Source of the DNA: CAYUWH01 sp964448615
Lineage (GTDB): Bacteria; Patescibacteriota; Gracilibacteria; Peribacterales; Peribacteraceae
Direction of reading: 5' to 3'
NCBI GenBank assembly: GCA_964448615.1
Contig: CAYUWH010000007.1
Span: 1 to 46,206 of the forward strand
Length of the DNA stretch: 46,206 nt
Below, one piece after another: positions 7,804 through 15,302 of the stretch (position 1 is its first letter; each line of letters opens with the position of its first letter). The position numbers and the translations under genes were made by a program. The notes under the pieces are model-generated. The model had not been told where the DNA came from. It made no database searches and worked only from the letters and a program-made list of their open reading frames with translations.

Positions 7804-7914
7804 GAATTTCGCTTTGTGCTGGGCAAGAACGCGACTCGCCAAAAGATTATGCAGTGCAACATCACACAAACACTCGGCACTCTGGCCTAATGGGACACTT
7901 CCTTTTCTCGCCCC

Positions 7915-9747
7915 ATGCACCCCGCTCCCGCATCCACCATTGATGTTCCGCCTTCTTCTTTTCTCAATCATCTGACGACACAAGAACGTGTGCGTGTGGA
8001 ATCAATTGTCGGAGATATTCGATCCTGGATGCAACGCATTCTGCTGAACGACCCACCTGTTCCTCCCATCGTTCCCCTCCCCGACGGGCGTCTTATCGCC
8101 CTTGGCGAACGGATCGGGCGAGGCGGATTCGGAGAAGTATGGACGGTGCGATTGGAGGGGCATCCTGAGACTCTGGCGGGAAAATTCCTCCACGCGGAAG
8201 CTAGCGCACCTGAACGTGTGCATTCTTCTATTGAACGCTTGCGTACGGAAGCACGCATCCTTGCGATGCTCGACATGAAGGGCATCCCCCGCTTTGAAGC
8301 GATGGGCATGTACGAAGAAACACCATTTATCCTGATGCAAAGGATCGAAGGCATCTCATGGCGTGCACTGCAACAACAGAAGCAGGAACCGCTCTCGACT
8401 CCTTTCCTGTTCCACTGCTGCATGGAACAAGCGGGATTGATTGCAGAACTGCATGAACAGGGCATCGTGCACAGTGATATCAAGCCGGACAACTTGCTCT
8501 TTGGCAGAGAAGAAGAGAAAGGCCCCTGGCAATCATGGCTGATCGATTTCGGACTCGCGCGTGACAGCGCCACATCGGCCACGCGCATCACCTGTGAAGG
8601 ACAAACGATCGGCACACATGGTTTTCTTGATCCTCGGCATATCGGCTCCGCCATCACACGCGATCCATCGGGAGATATCTTTTCACTCGGCGCGACATGG
8701 TACGAATGGGCCAGCGGTGCTCCTCTTTTTCGCGAAGCACAGTGGCTGCGTGTGTTAGGCGCAGATCCGGATGAATGCGAAGAGATCTTCAATGCGCATA
8801 TTCAGCAGCAGATTGAGCGATGTCCGAAGCTCCACGACGGATTTGCAGGCATCTTGCGCGATATGCTGACCTTCGAGAGTGCTTCTCATATGCGCCCGAC
8901 TGCGCGGCAAATCCAAGAACGTCTGCTCACACTGATCGCACCGCGATGCACACTGCAAGAATGGCAAGCACGATGGGAAAAAATCAAACAGTGCTCCGCC
9001 GATTCCCCGTTGCAAGCCATCGACGCGTATAGCAATCGCCTCTCAAGTGTTCCAAAACCACATCACGGCATCATCGCGACTCTTGCAGGGGCCACGACAT
9101 TGAGCATCGCACTCCTTCTTGGCATAAACAACTCTCCGACACAGGAGCAGCAACCGGAACAGGCAGAATCTTCGCAATCCATCTTGCAGCAACCAGATCT
9201 TGCGCCAGTCGCCACCCCTTACGCACATCGTCTCGACTATGCACAGGATGTCCTGAAGATCACAAAAGGCCCGGAACTCTTATTCGCGTGCACACTGCAA
9301 GAATCGCCACTGTTGGGCTCAACACAGCGCACCGCGCTGCAGTTGCGGACCGTATCCATCGAAGCACAGGAACTCTGCCCCCTCTTAGAGCAACTGCGTC
9401 GCGGCAGTTCTGCCGGACTCCCGAAGCGTACGTACACGTGTTATTGCTCTATCTTAGAAACGCCGGAAGGAAAAGATGTGTTGCTGATCACAGTACGCGG
9501 CCTGTTGCATGCACCGGCTTCCGGTCCGCACGTCTTTTACACAACTGATGCCTTGGATGATCCGGCACTCAAGCATCTGGGCTCTTGGCCCCTGGAAGGA
9601 AAATTGCTCGATCGTGTGTACGAACTGCCCTCCACCCTCACCGCGGAAGAAGGACAGAAGGTGCTGACGAAAGCGAATGAGGCATTGCGCATGGCGCAAC
9701 AAAAAGCCGGTCTCCGTCCTAAGCTGACTCGGCAGCCGAAAGGATGA
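7915..9747 (+). CDS. Membrane-anchored Ser/Thr protein kinase
   Basis: A Hanks-type kinase of 610 residues. A short N-terminal extension precedes the glycine loop IGRGGFGEV (67-75). K90 sits in AGKF, the alpha-C glutamate in TEARIL (112), the catalytic loop is HSDIKPDN (186-193) and the Mg-binding DFG is at 211-213. The usual HRD arginine is Ser, so this is a non-RD kinase, normally not controlled by activation-loop phosphorylation. One transmembrane helix (about 384-402) separates it from an extracytoplasmic domain of about 200 residues with four scattered cysteines and no domain I recognise, plausibly the sensor. There is no PASTA repeat and no phosphatase next door. The next gene (convergent) encodes a secreted Cys-rich protein. 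Confidence 0.88.
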   Translation: MHPAPASTIDVPPSSFLNHLTTQERVRVESIVGDIRSWMQRILLNDPPVPPIVPLPDGRLIALGERIGRGGFGEVWTVRLEGHPETLAGKFLHAEASAPERVHSSIERLRTEARILAMLDMKGIPRFEAMGMYEETPFILMQRIEGISWRALQQQKQEPLSTPFLFHCCMEQAGLIAELHEQGIVHSDIKPDNLLFGREEEKGPWQSWLIDFGLARDSATSATRITCEGQTIGTHGFLDPRHIGSAITRDPSGDIFSLGATWYEWASGAPLFREAQWLRVLGADPDECEEIFNAHIQQQIERCPKLHDGFAGILRDMLTFESASHMRPTARQIQERLLTLIAPRCTLQEWQARWEKIKQCSADSPLQAIDAYSNRLSSVPKPHHGIIATLAGATTLSIALLLGINNSPTQEQQPEQAESSQSILQQPDLAPVATPYAHRLDYAQDVLKITKGPELLFACTLQESPLLGSTQRTALQLRTVSIEAQELCPLLEQLRRGSSAGLPKRTYTCYCSILETPEGKDVLLITVRGLLHAPASGPHVFYTTDALDDPALKHLGSWPLEGKLLDRVYELPSTLTAEEGQKVLTKANEALRMAQQKAGLRPKLTRQPKG

Positions 9748-9766
9748 CCGGCGGTAATATGCCTTC

Positions 9767-10336
9767 TTAGCGCTTCACGCACGCACCATCGCGGCACACC
9801 GATCCTCTCTTGCAGATCACGGTTGCCGAGCGCATGCGCACGCCGGAACAGTAATATTCTTTGACGGCAGTCTTGGAAATGCACGAGTCTGCACGCTCAC
9901 CTTTTTCATCAATCGTCGTTCCTTTGATGGACGGGAAACGACCGCCGTCGCTATCGGTGCAACCGACTGGTTCAGTAGAAGATCCGCTGACAACGGTTTC
10001 ATCTGCCGCGGATGAAGGAATAGTGCCCGAGACGCACGCACCTTCCTGGCAGCGGAAACCGATCGGACAGCTGGTGAGCGTTACGTTGCGCTTTCCAGTG
10101 GTGGTGCAGAAGTATTCACGAATGGAGCCATCGGGCAAACAAGCATCGGTTAATCCGGCATCCCCTTCGGTGGCGGTACCGGCCTTATAGTAATTGCGGC
10201 CGCCATCAGTATCGCGACAGTAGGGCGCATCACTGAGCTGTGCCAACCCGGAAGAGCCGGTAAGACTGACCAACGCCAGAAAGGCAAACGCAAACGTTGC
10301 CGAATAATACGGCGTGTTCTGTGACTGGTTCTTCAT
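9767..10336 (-). CDS. Secreted Cys-rich protein with two tandem repeats
   Basis: 189 residues from the ATG at 10336. A signal peptide (hydrophobic core FAFAFLALVSLTGSSGLA) is followed by two copies of a module of about 60 residues: C-x-D-(S/T)-D-G-G-R, then K(A/G)T, a C-x(5-12) segment, (R/K)EY(F/Y)C, C, and C-x(5)-GACV. The two halves are joined by a Ser/Thr-rich linker. Cysteine spacing suggests disulfide-bonded domains, so export to an oxidising surface is likely. An in-frame ATG at 10375 would add 13 residues with no signal-like character, so it is not used. The promoter region carries TATAAT and a palindrome (10381-10399). The family is unknown to me. Confidence 0.7.
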   Translation of the reverse strand: MKNQSQNTPYYSATFAFAFLALVSLTGSSGLAQLSDAPYCRDTDGGRNYYKAGTATEGDAGLTDACLPDGSIREYFCTTTGKRNVTLTSCPIGFRCQEGACVSGTIPSSAADETVVSGSSTEPVGCTDSDGGRFPSIKGTTIDEKGERADSCISKTAVKEYYCSGVRMRSATVICKRGSVCRDGACVKR

Positions 10337-10380
10337 AGAAGAAGGAGGAAGTGTGTATAGGTGTTTACTGATCATTATAT

Positions 10381-10399
10381 ACTAAAATACTATTTTAGT
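10381..10399. promoter_or_regulatory. Operator-like palindrome at the promoter of the Cys-rich gene
   Basis: actaaaata, one central base, then tattttagt: a perfect 9-bp inverted repeat. It lies immediately upstream of minus-strand TATAAT (about 10374-10379), so it overlaps the expected -35/spacer region, a usual place for repressor binding. Confidence 0.5.
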
Positions 10400-10504
10400 C
10401 AAATACACGATCTGCCGTAAAAACGTATGAACCAAGCAAGGGAGTAATTTTTGCCATAAGTGCTCGAGTCATCCGTCATGAGACCCGACACTTTCTCCCC
10501 TTTT

Positions 10505-11035
10505 ATGATCTCCACTCGCTCCATCGCCATTACACTTTCAACACTCGCACTTGCCGCCTGTGCAGGCAGCGTCACCAATACGGATACAACGGGCACGGGC
10601 AACCTCTCGGCAACTTCTTCGAATTCCTCCTCACTGGCCCCGGACATCGATGCAGGAGAAGGCACCAGAGGAGTCGCCAATGCCCTGCGTGCCAAAGATT
10701 TGCAGGTTCGCATCGCCTCGCTCACCCCGGAAGACCAATCCCCTTTCCCTAATGCGACCGGCTACACGCTCAGCGTGAACGGCCAGACCGTACAAGTGTA
10801 TGAATATGCGGATGAAGCAGCGGCCTCGGCGGATGTCGGATCCGTATCGCGAGATGGAAGCACCATCGGAAACCAGACGGTTTCGTGGGTCGGCATGCCG
10901 CACTTCTATCACACGGGAAACGTGATCCTGCTGTATCTGGGCAATAATCGCGCGATCATGAATCCATTGGAAGAAATCGCCGGACCAGCCTTTGCGGGAC
11001 GGATCAGCTCAGCGGGGGCAAGTAGCGAGCTGTAA
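10505..11035 (+). CDS. Lipoprotein of unknown function
   Basis: 176 residues from the ATG at 10505. The signal peptide ends in the lipobox LAAC with Cys19. A Thr/Ser-rich linker follows, then a compact domain (about 60-165) with beta strands (GYTLSVNGQTVQVYEYAD) and the stretch GNVILLYLGNNRAIMNPLEEI. Such a lipid-anchored domain is expected on the outer face of the cytoplasmic membrane. Upstream in-frame ATGs (10460, 10478) would put charged residues ahead of the signal and are less likely. No Shine-Dalgarno is visible. It is divergent from the Cys-rich gene, across the palindromic promoter interval. No family recognised. Confidence 0.7.
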   Translation: MISTRSIAITLSTLALAACAGSVTNTDTTGTGNLSATSSNSSSLAPDIDAGEGTRGVANALRAKDLQVRIASLTPEDQSPFPNATGYTLSVNGQTVQVYEYADEAAASADVGSVSRDGSTIGNQTVSWVGMPHFYHTGNVILLYLGNNRAIMNPLEEIAGPAFAGRISSAGASSEL

Positions 11036-11123
11036 GTGATCGCTTTGCACAGAGCAAAAAACGGGTAGAATCTGTCTACCTTCGCTCTTTGCGAAGAGCT
11101 ATGGCCGACAGGCCATTACGCTT

Positions 11124-11208
11124 GCCGAAGTGGCGGAATTGGTAGACGCGCACGACTCAAAATCGTGTACCGCAAGGTGTGAGGGTTCGATTCCCTCCTT
11201 CGGCACCA
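11124..11208 (+). tRNA. tRNA-Leu(CAA)
   Basis: Acceptor gccgaag pairs with cttcggc. The anticodon stem cacga/tcgtg encloses ctcaaaa, giving anticodon CAA. A class II variable arm follows (taccgcaaggtgtga), then T-loop ttcgatt. CCA is encoded (11206-11208). Its 3' end begins a longer sequence that recurs at 11836-11886. Confidence 0.95.
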
Positions 11209-11256
11209 TCAATCTATACATACAAAAACACCCCTCGCAATTTCTCGCGAGGGGCA
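11204..11256. repeat. Direct repeat copy 1: tRNA-Leu 3' end plus terminator hairpin
   Basis: caccatcaatc (11204-11214), a short variable spacer, then a 33-nt block (11224-11256) are repeated at 11836-11846 and 11854-11886. The 33-nt block is a hairpin (cccctcgc ... gcgagggg) whose minus-strand reading ends in TTTTT. It therefore works as a terminator for the gene at 11315-11701. Confidence 0.8.
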
Positions 11257-11314
11257 GTGTCTTTCCGCTAGACGGCTGGCTTGGATGATTACTCCAAGCA
11301 ATGGTCACAAGTAA

Positions 11315-11701
11315 TCACTGCCCCAGACCGAGCACAGTCGGGACAATCTTTCGGAGGTCACTGCGGGAGCAGAAGTGTTTGAAGCCCAGAGCCGCGTACG
11401 GCTCCTCATCGCCTTTGCAGTAAAAGTTCCAGACCACGACGGTCATGGGCCTCATCGCTTCAGCAACTGCCCGTGCCTTCTGCACGCCCACCCCCGTGTT
11501 ATTCCCGATCACGACGAGGTCAACCGCCTTACGCTCGGTCATGCTCGCCACGTCCTCGAGTTCTCCTTCCGAGACTTGGTACGCGGTCAGCTTTGCGATC
11601 GAGCCGTATTGAATAACCTCGAATCTCACGCCTTGATCATGCAGCATGGGCAGATGACCCTGAGCGGTGTCATCCAACACCAGCACTTTTACAGTTCGCA
11701 C
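11315..11701 (-). CDS. Small receiver-like protein of unknown function
   Basis: 128 residues, beginning MRTVKVLVLDDTAQGHLPML. A beta-strand then DD resembles a response-regulator receiver, and later segments VDLVVIGNN and MTVVVWNFY could be further core strands. The phospho-acceptor Asp and conserved Lys cannot be assigned with confidence, so it may be only a Rossmann-like fold. The GTG start at 11701 is well supported by AGGAGG 8 nt upstream. The gene sits alone between two copies of a repeat made of the tRNA-Leu end plus terminator, which makes it a candidate passenger gene. Confidence 0.65.
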   Translation of the reverse strand: MRTVKVLVLDDTAQGHLPMLHDQGVRFEVIQYGSIAKLTAYQVSEGELEDVASMTERKAVDLVVIGNNTGVGVQKARAVAEAMRPMTVVVWNFYCKGDEEPYAALGFKHFCSRSDLRKIVPTVLGLGQ

Positions 11702-11835
11702 AGTTTTACCCTCCTGTTAAGGATCGGCCTAGGGATCGGACTCAATATTGGCACTTATCACCATTATTGTCAATTAGTCAAAGTGACTCCGCTGCGTCTC
11801 TTGGCTGAGAATGAAGTAATGTGAGATTCCCTGGT

Positions 11836-11886
11836 CACCATCAATCCAAACAAAAAAACACCCCTCGCAATTTCTCGCGAGGGGCA
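11836..11886. repeat. Direct repeat copy 2: tRNA-Leu 3' end plus terminator hairpin
   Basis: Second copy of the 11-nt and 33-nt blocks described at 11204-11256. Here the hairpin lies just downstream of the minus-strand gene ending at 11905 and probably terminates it. Confidence 0.8.
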
Positions 11887-11904
11887 TGCGTGGCAATCCG
11901 AGGA

Positions 11905-12909
11905 CTACCACAGATTTTCCGTCTTCTCATCCGGGGTGCTCGGCTTCTCCTCGAAGTGAGCACTCGGTTCACCGGACACCGGAACGACGACGCTCAGCTC
12001 CGCGGACGCCTGGACGTCCGTGTAGTCGGCATCGTAGAGCGTGACCCACGGGATGCCGGCCTTCTGGTAGGCCGCGTACGTCACCGGCGTCGGCGGGGCC
12101 TTCTGTCCAGTGAGCGCCTCCCAGTCGCTGCCGTGCACGAGGTGCACGAAGCTCTTGAAGCCGGCCATCTCGTTCCAGATCTCGTCGGCGCGCTTGCCGG
12201 AGAACTTCACGTACGGGTCCTCGTAGATCTTTTGCACGATCTGCCCGCCCGCGCCGAGACCCATCCGAGTGGAGGCGGTGGACATTGCACGATCCCGGCT
12301 GTTTCCACGCAGTACGGGGCCAGGACCAAGCGGCAGCATCATACCCACCAACTCATCATCATCCTCGTACGAGCGATGCGCGCGCGGCGGGGAGACGGTG
12401 AGGAGATCGAGCTTCGGCAGATGCACGCCGAACTGCAGCCCGCCGATTTCTTCTTTGCCGGTCAGCTGGCCTTCGACGGTCTCGCCCGAACCCAGCTTCA
12501 CCGCCACGAACTGACGGACGGTACCGTCGGCAGTCTTGAAGCCGTCGATCCAGGGTTGCGGCGGAGCGACGAGGTAGCTCTGCGGGTGATCCGCGTCATT
12601 CACGAGACGCGCGTCGAGGATCTTGCCGGTGACGGCGTTGATCTTGCCGGCACCGATGCTGACGGCAATGGGATCGCCAGCGACGGCGAAGCTGATCCAG
12701 AGTGCCTCACGCGTCCAGATCGGGATGAGGTAGCTCTCCGGGTGAAACTCTTCCGGCCGGCGATCGCCGAGTGCAGATGCCTTCAGAATGGGAAACGTCC
12801 CAAGACTGAGGGGCAGGGCATTAGGCTTACCGAGCGGCGAGAGTTCCGGGACGCGGCACGTACGATGAAACGTGAGTTTGAGCGGACCGACTTCGAGACT
12901 GTTCTGCAT
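11905..12909 (-). CDS. Conserved hypothetical protein, integral unknown family
   Basis: 334 residues, no signal or membrane segment. The layout (LKLTFHRTCRVPE near the start, IWTREALWISF, GKINAVTGK, PQPWIDGFK, VRQFVAVKLGSGETVEGQL, GLGAGGQIVQKIYEDPY, FVHLVHGSDW) matches, from memory, a conserved family of unknown function in soil bacteria. Functional assignment is not possible. The ATG at 12909 is chosen over a much longer upstream frame because a GGAG Shine-Dalgarno lies 9 nt before it and a promoter sits at 12954-12982. The gene is GC-rich compared with its surroundings, which fits acquisition by transfer. Confidence 0.75.
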   Translation of the reverse strand: MQNSLEVGPLKLTFHRTCRVPELSPLGKPNALPLSLGTFPILKASALGDRRPEEFHPESYLIPIWTREALWISFAVAGDPIAVSIGAGKINAVTGKILDARLVNDADHPQSYLVAPPQPWIDGFKTADGTVRQFVAVKLGSGETVEGQLTGKEEIGGLQFGVHLPKLDLLTVSPPRAHRSYEDDDELVGMMLPLGPGPVLRGNSRDRAMSTASTRMGLGAGGQIVQKIYEDPYVKFSGKRADEIWNEMAGFKSFVHLVHGSDWEALTGQKAPPTPVTYAAYQKAGIPWVTLYDADYTDVQASAELSVVVPVSGEPSAHFEEKPSTPDEKTENLW

Positions 12910-12953
12910 GGCAGAAATCTCCGTTACTGTTGAGTGTGAAAAAACGCTTTGAT

Positions 12954-12982
12954 AAAATACAATGTTGCTTGCAAAGATGCAA
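12954..12982 (-). promoter_or_regulatory. Promoter of the 11905-12909 gene
   Basis: Minus-strand TTGCAT (12977-12982), a 17-nt spacer, and TATTTT (12954-12959). It gives a leader of about 40 nt with a GGAG ribosome site. Confidence 0.5.
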
Positions 12983-13068
12983 ATTTCGCCAACACCCTTT
13001 TTAAGCAAGGAAAAGATCCTACAGTTCCCCCGTTTCGAGAACGATCCTTCAGAGAAGGAGGATGGACA

Positions 13069-13386
13069 ATGGCATTCGCCGTGACAATCTTCATGATCGC
13101 CATCGCGGGTTTTTGTCTCGTGATGCTCGTCGTGTGGGCGTTCCATGTAGTGCGGGAGCAGGAGCAGAAAAAAGAAGCACAGACTCCTCGCAAAATATCC
13201 CCCATGTGCCTGGACCATCATCATTTTCACAATCTGGTGAGCGGCCAAGCCGCGCTCAGTGGCGACAGTCTGCAACACACCATGGAATGCAATCGCTGCT
13301 CCGGGATGCTGAATGCAGCACCCCGTCCTGCGGCTGACAAGCGCGAGCTGCGCGAAGAATCGGAGCAAGAGGCTTCTGAAGAATGA
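13069..13386 (+). CDS. Membrane protein with HxxxCxxC zinc-finger motif
   Basis: 105 residues. The ATG at 13069 follows AGGAGG by 7 nt, which excludes the longer upstream frame. An N-terminal helix (about 4-25, VTIFMIAIAGFCLVMLVVWAF) is followed by a basic segment, then MCLDHHHFHNLVSG and QHTMECNRC. The H-x3-C-x2-C arrangement, preceded by another His, is that of zinc-binding anti-sigma (ZAS/zf-HC2) domains. In those proteins the finger normally precedes the membrane helix; here the order is reversed. No sigma factor gene is adjacent. Zinc binding is plausible; anti-sigma function is a guess. Confidence 0.6.
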   Translation: MAFAVTIFMIAIAGFCLVMLVVWAFHVVREQEQKKEAQTPRKISPMCLDHHHFHNLVSGQAALSGDSLQHTMECNRCSGMLNAAPRPAADKRELREESEQEASEE

Positions 13387-13398
13387 TCTCGATCCGCA

Positions 13399-13420
13399 CG
13401 GAGCCCTTCGTTGGGCTCCG
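13399..13420 (+). terminator. Hairpin downstream of the zinc-finger gene
   Basis: Stem cggagccc/gggctccg, loop ttcgtt, followed by tattctt. A second perfect hairpin (tctcagcaa/ttgctgaga, 13475-13496) stands between it and the next gene. Confidence 0.6.
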
Positions 13421-13534
13421 TATTCTTGGAATCGTGGCTCTGGACAGCATTTCTTCCCTCTTATATACAGTGCATCTCAGCAAGCGTTTGCTGAGATTGT
13501 TCGTTCTCACGCGTCAGAATAGGAAAGGAAGGTC

Positions 13535-13879
13535 ATGCGGACGTATTACGTGATCATGATGGACGCGACGCCGTCGCTCTTCGAAGCGGGCAACCGCCAT
13601 CATCTTACCAACCCCGACCCCATGATCCCCAACCGGTGGGTGATCATCGAAGATGAAGGAACGGCTCGGGAGCATGGAGAACTCCATGTCCCGGAGGAAG
13701 ATTTCGCATCTTTCATCCGGATCCTGAACCGCAAAGGCGTGCAAGGCGTCATCATGCGGACGACCGACGGCTACACGCGTTCCCTGACCACCAAGGAGCT
13801 GAGTCAGAAGCTCCGCAATTTCCACGCAAAGCGCCGGCAGGCAACTCAACCACAAGAAACCGAACCGATACTCGCCTGA
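13535..13879 (+). CDS. Small soluble protein of unknown function
   Basis: 114 residues with no signal. It begins MRTYYVIMMDATPSLFEAG and has strands NRWVIIEDEG and GVQGVIMRTTDGY, suggesting a compact alpha/beta fold. The C-terminal tail is Gln/Thr-rich (RRQATQPQETEP). The ATG is preceded by GGAAGG 2 nt upstream and a wider AGGAAAGGAAGG purine tract, so ribosome binding is likely of the classical type. A terminator follows directly (13892-13919). I recognise no family. Confidence 0.6.
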   Translation: MRTYYVIMMDATPSLFEAGNRHHLTNPDPMIPNRWVIIEDEGTAREHGELHVPEEDFASFIRILNRKGVQGVIMRTTDGYTRSLTTKELSQKLRNFHAKRRQATQPQETEPILA

Positions 13880-13891
13880 ACGAACAGCCCC

Positions 13892-13919
13892 CCTCCAGTC
13901 CCGCGACTGGAGGATTTTT
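13892..13919 (+). terminator. Intrinsic terminator
   Basis: cctccagtc/gactggagg with loop ccgc, then ATTTTT. It ends the 13535 gene just upstream of the murL promoter. Confidence 0.88.
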
Positions 13920-13950
13920 CGCAAAGGAGCTTCCGCAAGCGAAAACCTGC

Positions 13951-13956
13951 TATACT
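13951..13956 (+). promoter_or_regulatory. -10 box of the murL-murD2 operon
   Basis: TGC-TATACT, exactly 6 nt before the murL ATG; no ribosome-binding site fits between them. Confidence 0.65.
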
Positions 13957-13962
13957 GCCTCC

Positions 13963-15300
13963 ATGAAGAGCTACGAGCGTTTTATCTTCGAGTCTTATCG
14001 CTTTGACCCGCAGGCGAAAAAGATCGAACTGCACTACAGCCTTGATGGAGAGGTCACGTTTACCGAAACACTGTTGCTACCATTTCTGGATAGCAAGATC
14101 TCCGCGGACAATCCCGCGCTTGATTGCGCCCTGTTTGCACTGCATCTCATCGGCGGCATCAGTTACTACAAAACATGTTTACCGAAAACCATAGAAATCA
14201 AATCCGGAGCACTGACTCCGCAAGAAGCAGAATTTTGGAATGACGTGTATGAAAACGGATTGGGGGAATTCTTTTACAAGAATGAAATCGATTTCCGGGG
14301 ATTGATCAGATTTCCCTCCGTAGAGAGGCAGCATGTTGCGTCTCTACAGAACAATTCGCCAGATGCATCTCAACCGGTTCTCGTTCCTCTCGGCGGCGGC
14401 AAAGATTCCCTCGTCACCATCGAACTTCTCAAGAGAGCGAAAATCCCGGCAACGCTTTTCCGCATGGGCACGCATCCGTTCATCACCCAGCAAGCACACA
14501 CGGCAAGATTGCCGCTGATTTCCGTAGAGCGGCATCTCGATGGCCACCTCTTCAAACTCAATGCGGAAGGCGCCCTCAATGGCCATATTCCTATTACGGC
14601 ATACTTGTCCTTCCTCTCGGTCATCGTCGCCATGCTGACGAATCATCGTGCGGTCATTTTCAGCTCGGAACGTTCTGCGAGCGAAGGCAATACTAAACTC
14701 TTCGGCAAAGAGATCAATCATCAGTGGAGCAAGAGCTTGGCCTTCGAACAATCGCTGCAGCAGTACCTGACGCAATCCGTGGGCACCACCATCCCCTGCT
14801 TCAGCCTGTTGCGCCCGCTCAGTGAATTGCATATCGCAAAAATGCTCAGCGCATATCCGCAGTACTTCGAAACGTTTACCAGCTGCAATGCGAACTGGAA
14901 AATCGTGAAAGAGAAATCCAAAGAGCGCTGGTGCCGCAAATGTCCCAAGTGTGCCTTCTCATTCGCAATAATGAGCGCCTTCATCGGAAAGCCGGCGTTG
15001 CTGAAGATCTTCGGCGGCAACCTTTTTGAAGATGAGTCACTGCTCCCGCTTTACCGGGAATTATTGGGGATCAGCGGTCACAAGCCGTTTGAGTGCGTCG
15101 GGACACCGGAAGAAACAAAAGCGGCACTGCATCTCGCGCACGAGCGATGGGAATTCGCCAAGACGCCGGTCATGAAACTCTTCGAGGAGGAAGTGCAAGC
15201 AACCTTTGAGAATCCCGTAGAGGTCGTCGAACGTTTATTGCAGCCCGCTGCCGAACATGCGGTTCCATCGGAGTATAGAACCTTGATTCCCTGGGCTTGA
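13963..15300 (+). CDS. murL: MurL-type UDP-MurNAc-L-Ala-L-Glu epimerase
   Basis: 445 residues, matching the MurL family known from Xanthomonas, which converts the terminal L-Glu of UDP-MurNAc-L-Ala-L-Glu to D-Glu using ATP. Visible: a PP-loop-like LGGGKDSL (143-150), the usual ATP site of this family; a SSERSASEGN segment; and a cysteine-rich CRKCPKCAF (about 326-334) that could bind metal. The identification is strengthened by context: the stop is 2 nt before the start of a MurD-family ligase, the same pairing as murD2-murL in Xanthomonas. It removes the need for a glutamate racemase at this step. Leaderless start (TATACT, 6 nt, ATG). Confidence 0.82.
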   Translation: MKSYERFIFESYRFDPQAKKIELHYSLDGEVTFTETLLLPFLDSKISADNPALDCALFALHLIGGISYYKTCLPKTIEIKSGALTPQEAEFWNDVYENGLGEFFYKNEIDFRGLIRFPSVERQHVASLQNNSPDASQPVLVPLGGGKDSLVTIELLKRAKIPATLFRMGTHPFITQQAHTARLPLISVERHLDGHLFKLNAEGALNGHIPITAYLSFLSVIVAMLTNHRAVIFSSERSASEGNTKLFGKEINHQWSKSLAFEQSLQQYLTQSVGTTIPCFSLLRPLSELHIAKMLSAYPQYFETFTSCNANWKIVKEKSKERWCRKCPKCAFSFAIMSAFIGKPALLKIFGGNLFEDESLLPLYRELLGISGHKPFECVGTPEETKAALHLAHERWEFAKTPVMKLFEEEVQATFENPVEVVERLLQPAAEHAVPSEYRTLIPWA

Positions 15301-15302
15301 TC

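Noticed and set aside
6776..7975. 399-codon plus-strand ORF
   Set aside because: Lies opposite trxB. Long open antisense frames are expected in GC-rich genes; the translation is Arg/His-rich with no motifs.
11821..12933. 370-codon plus-strand ORF
   Set aside because: Antisense of the conserved 11905-12909 gene, which has a ribosome site, promoter and terminator.
12910..13368. N-terminal extension of the 11905 gene to 13368
   Set aside because: It would run antisense through the zinc-finger gene and past its own promoter; the GGAG-preceded ATG at 12909 is better.
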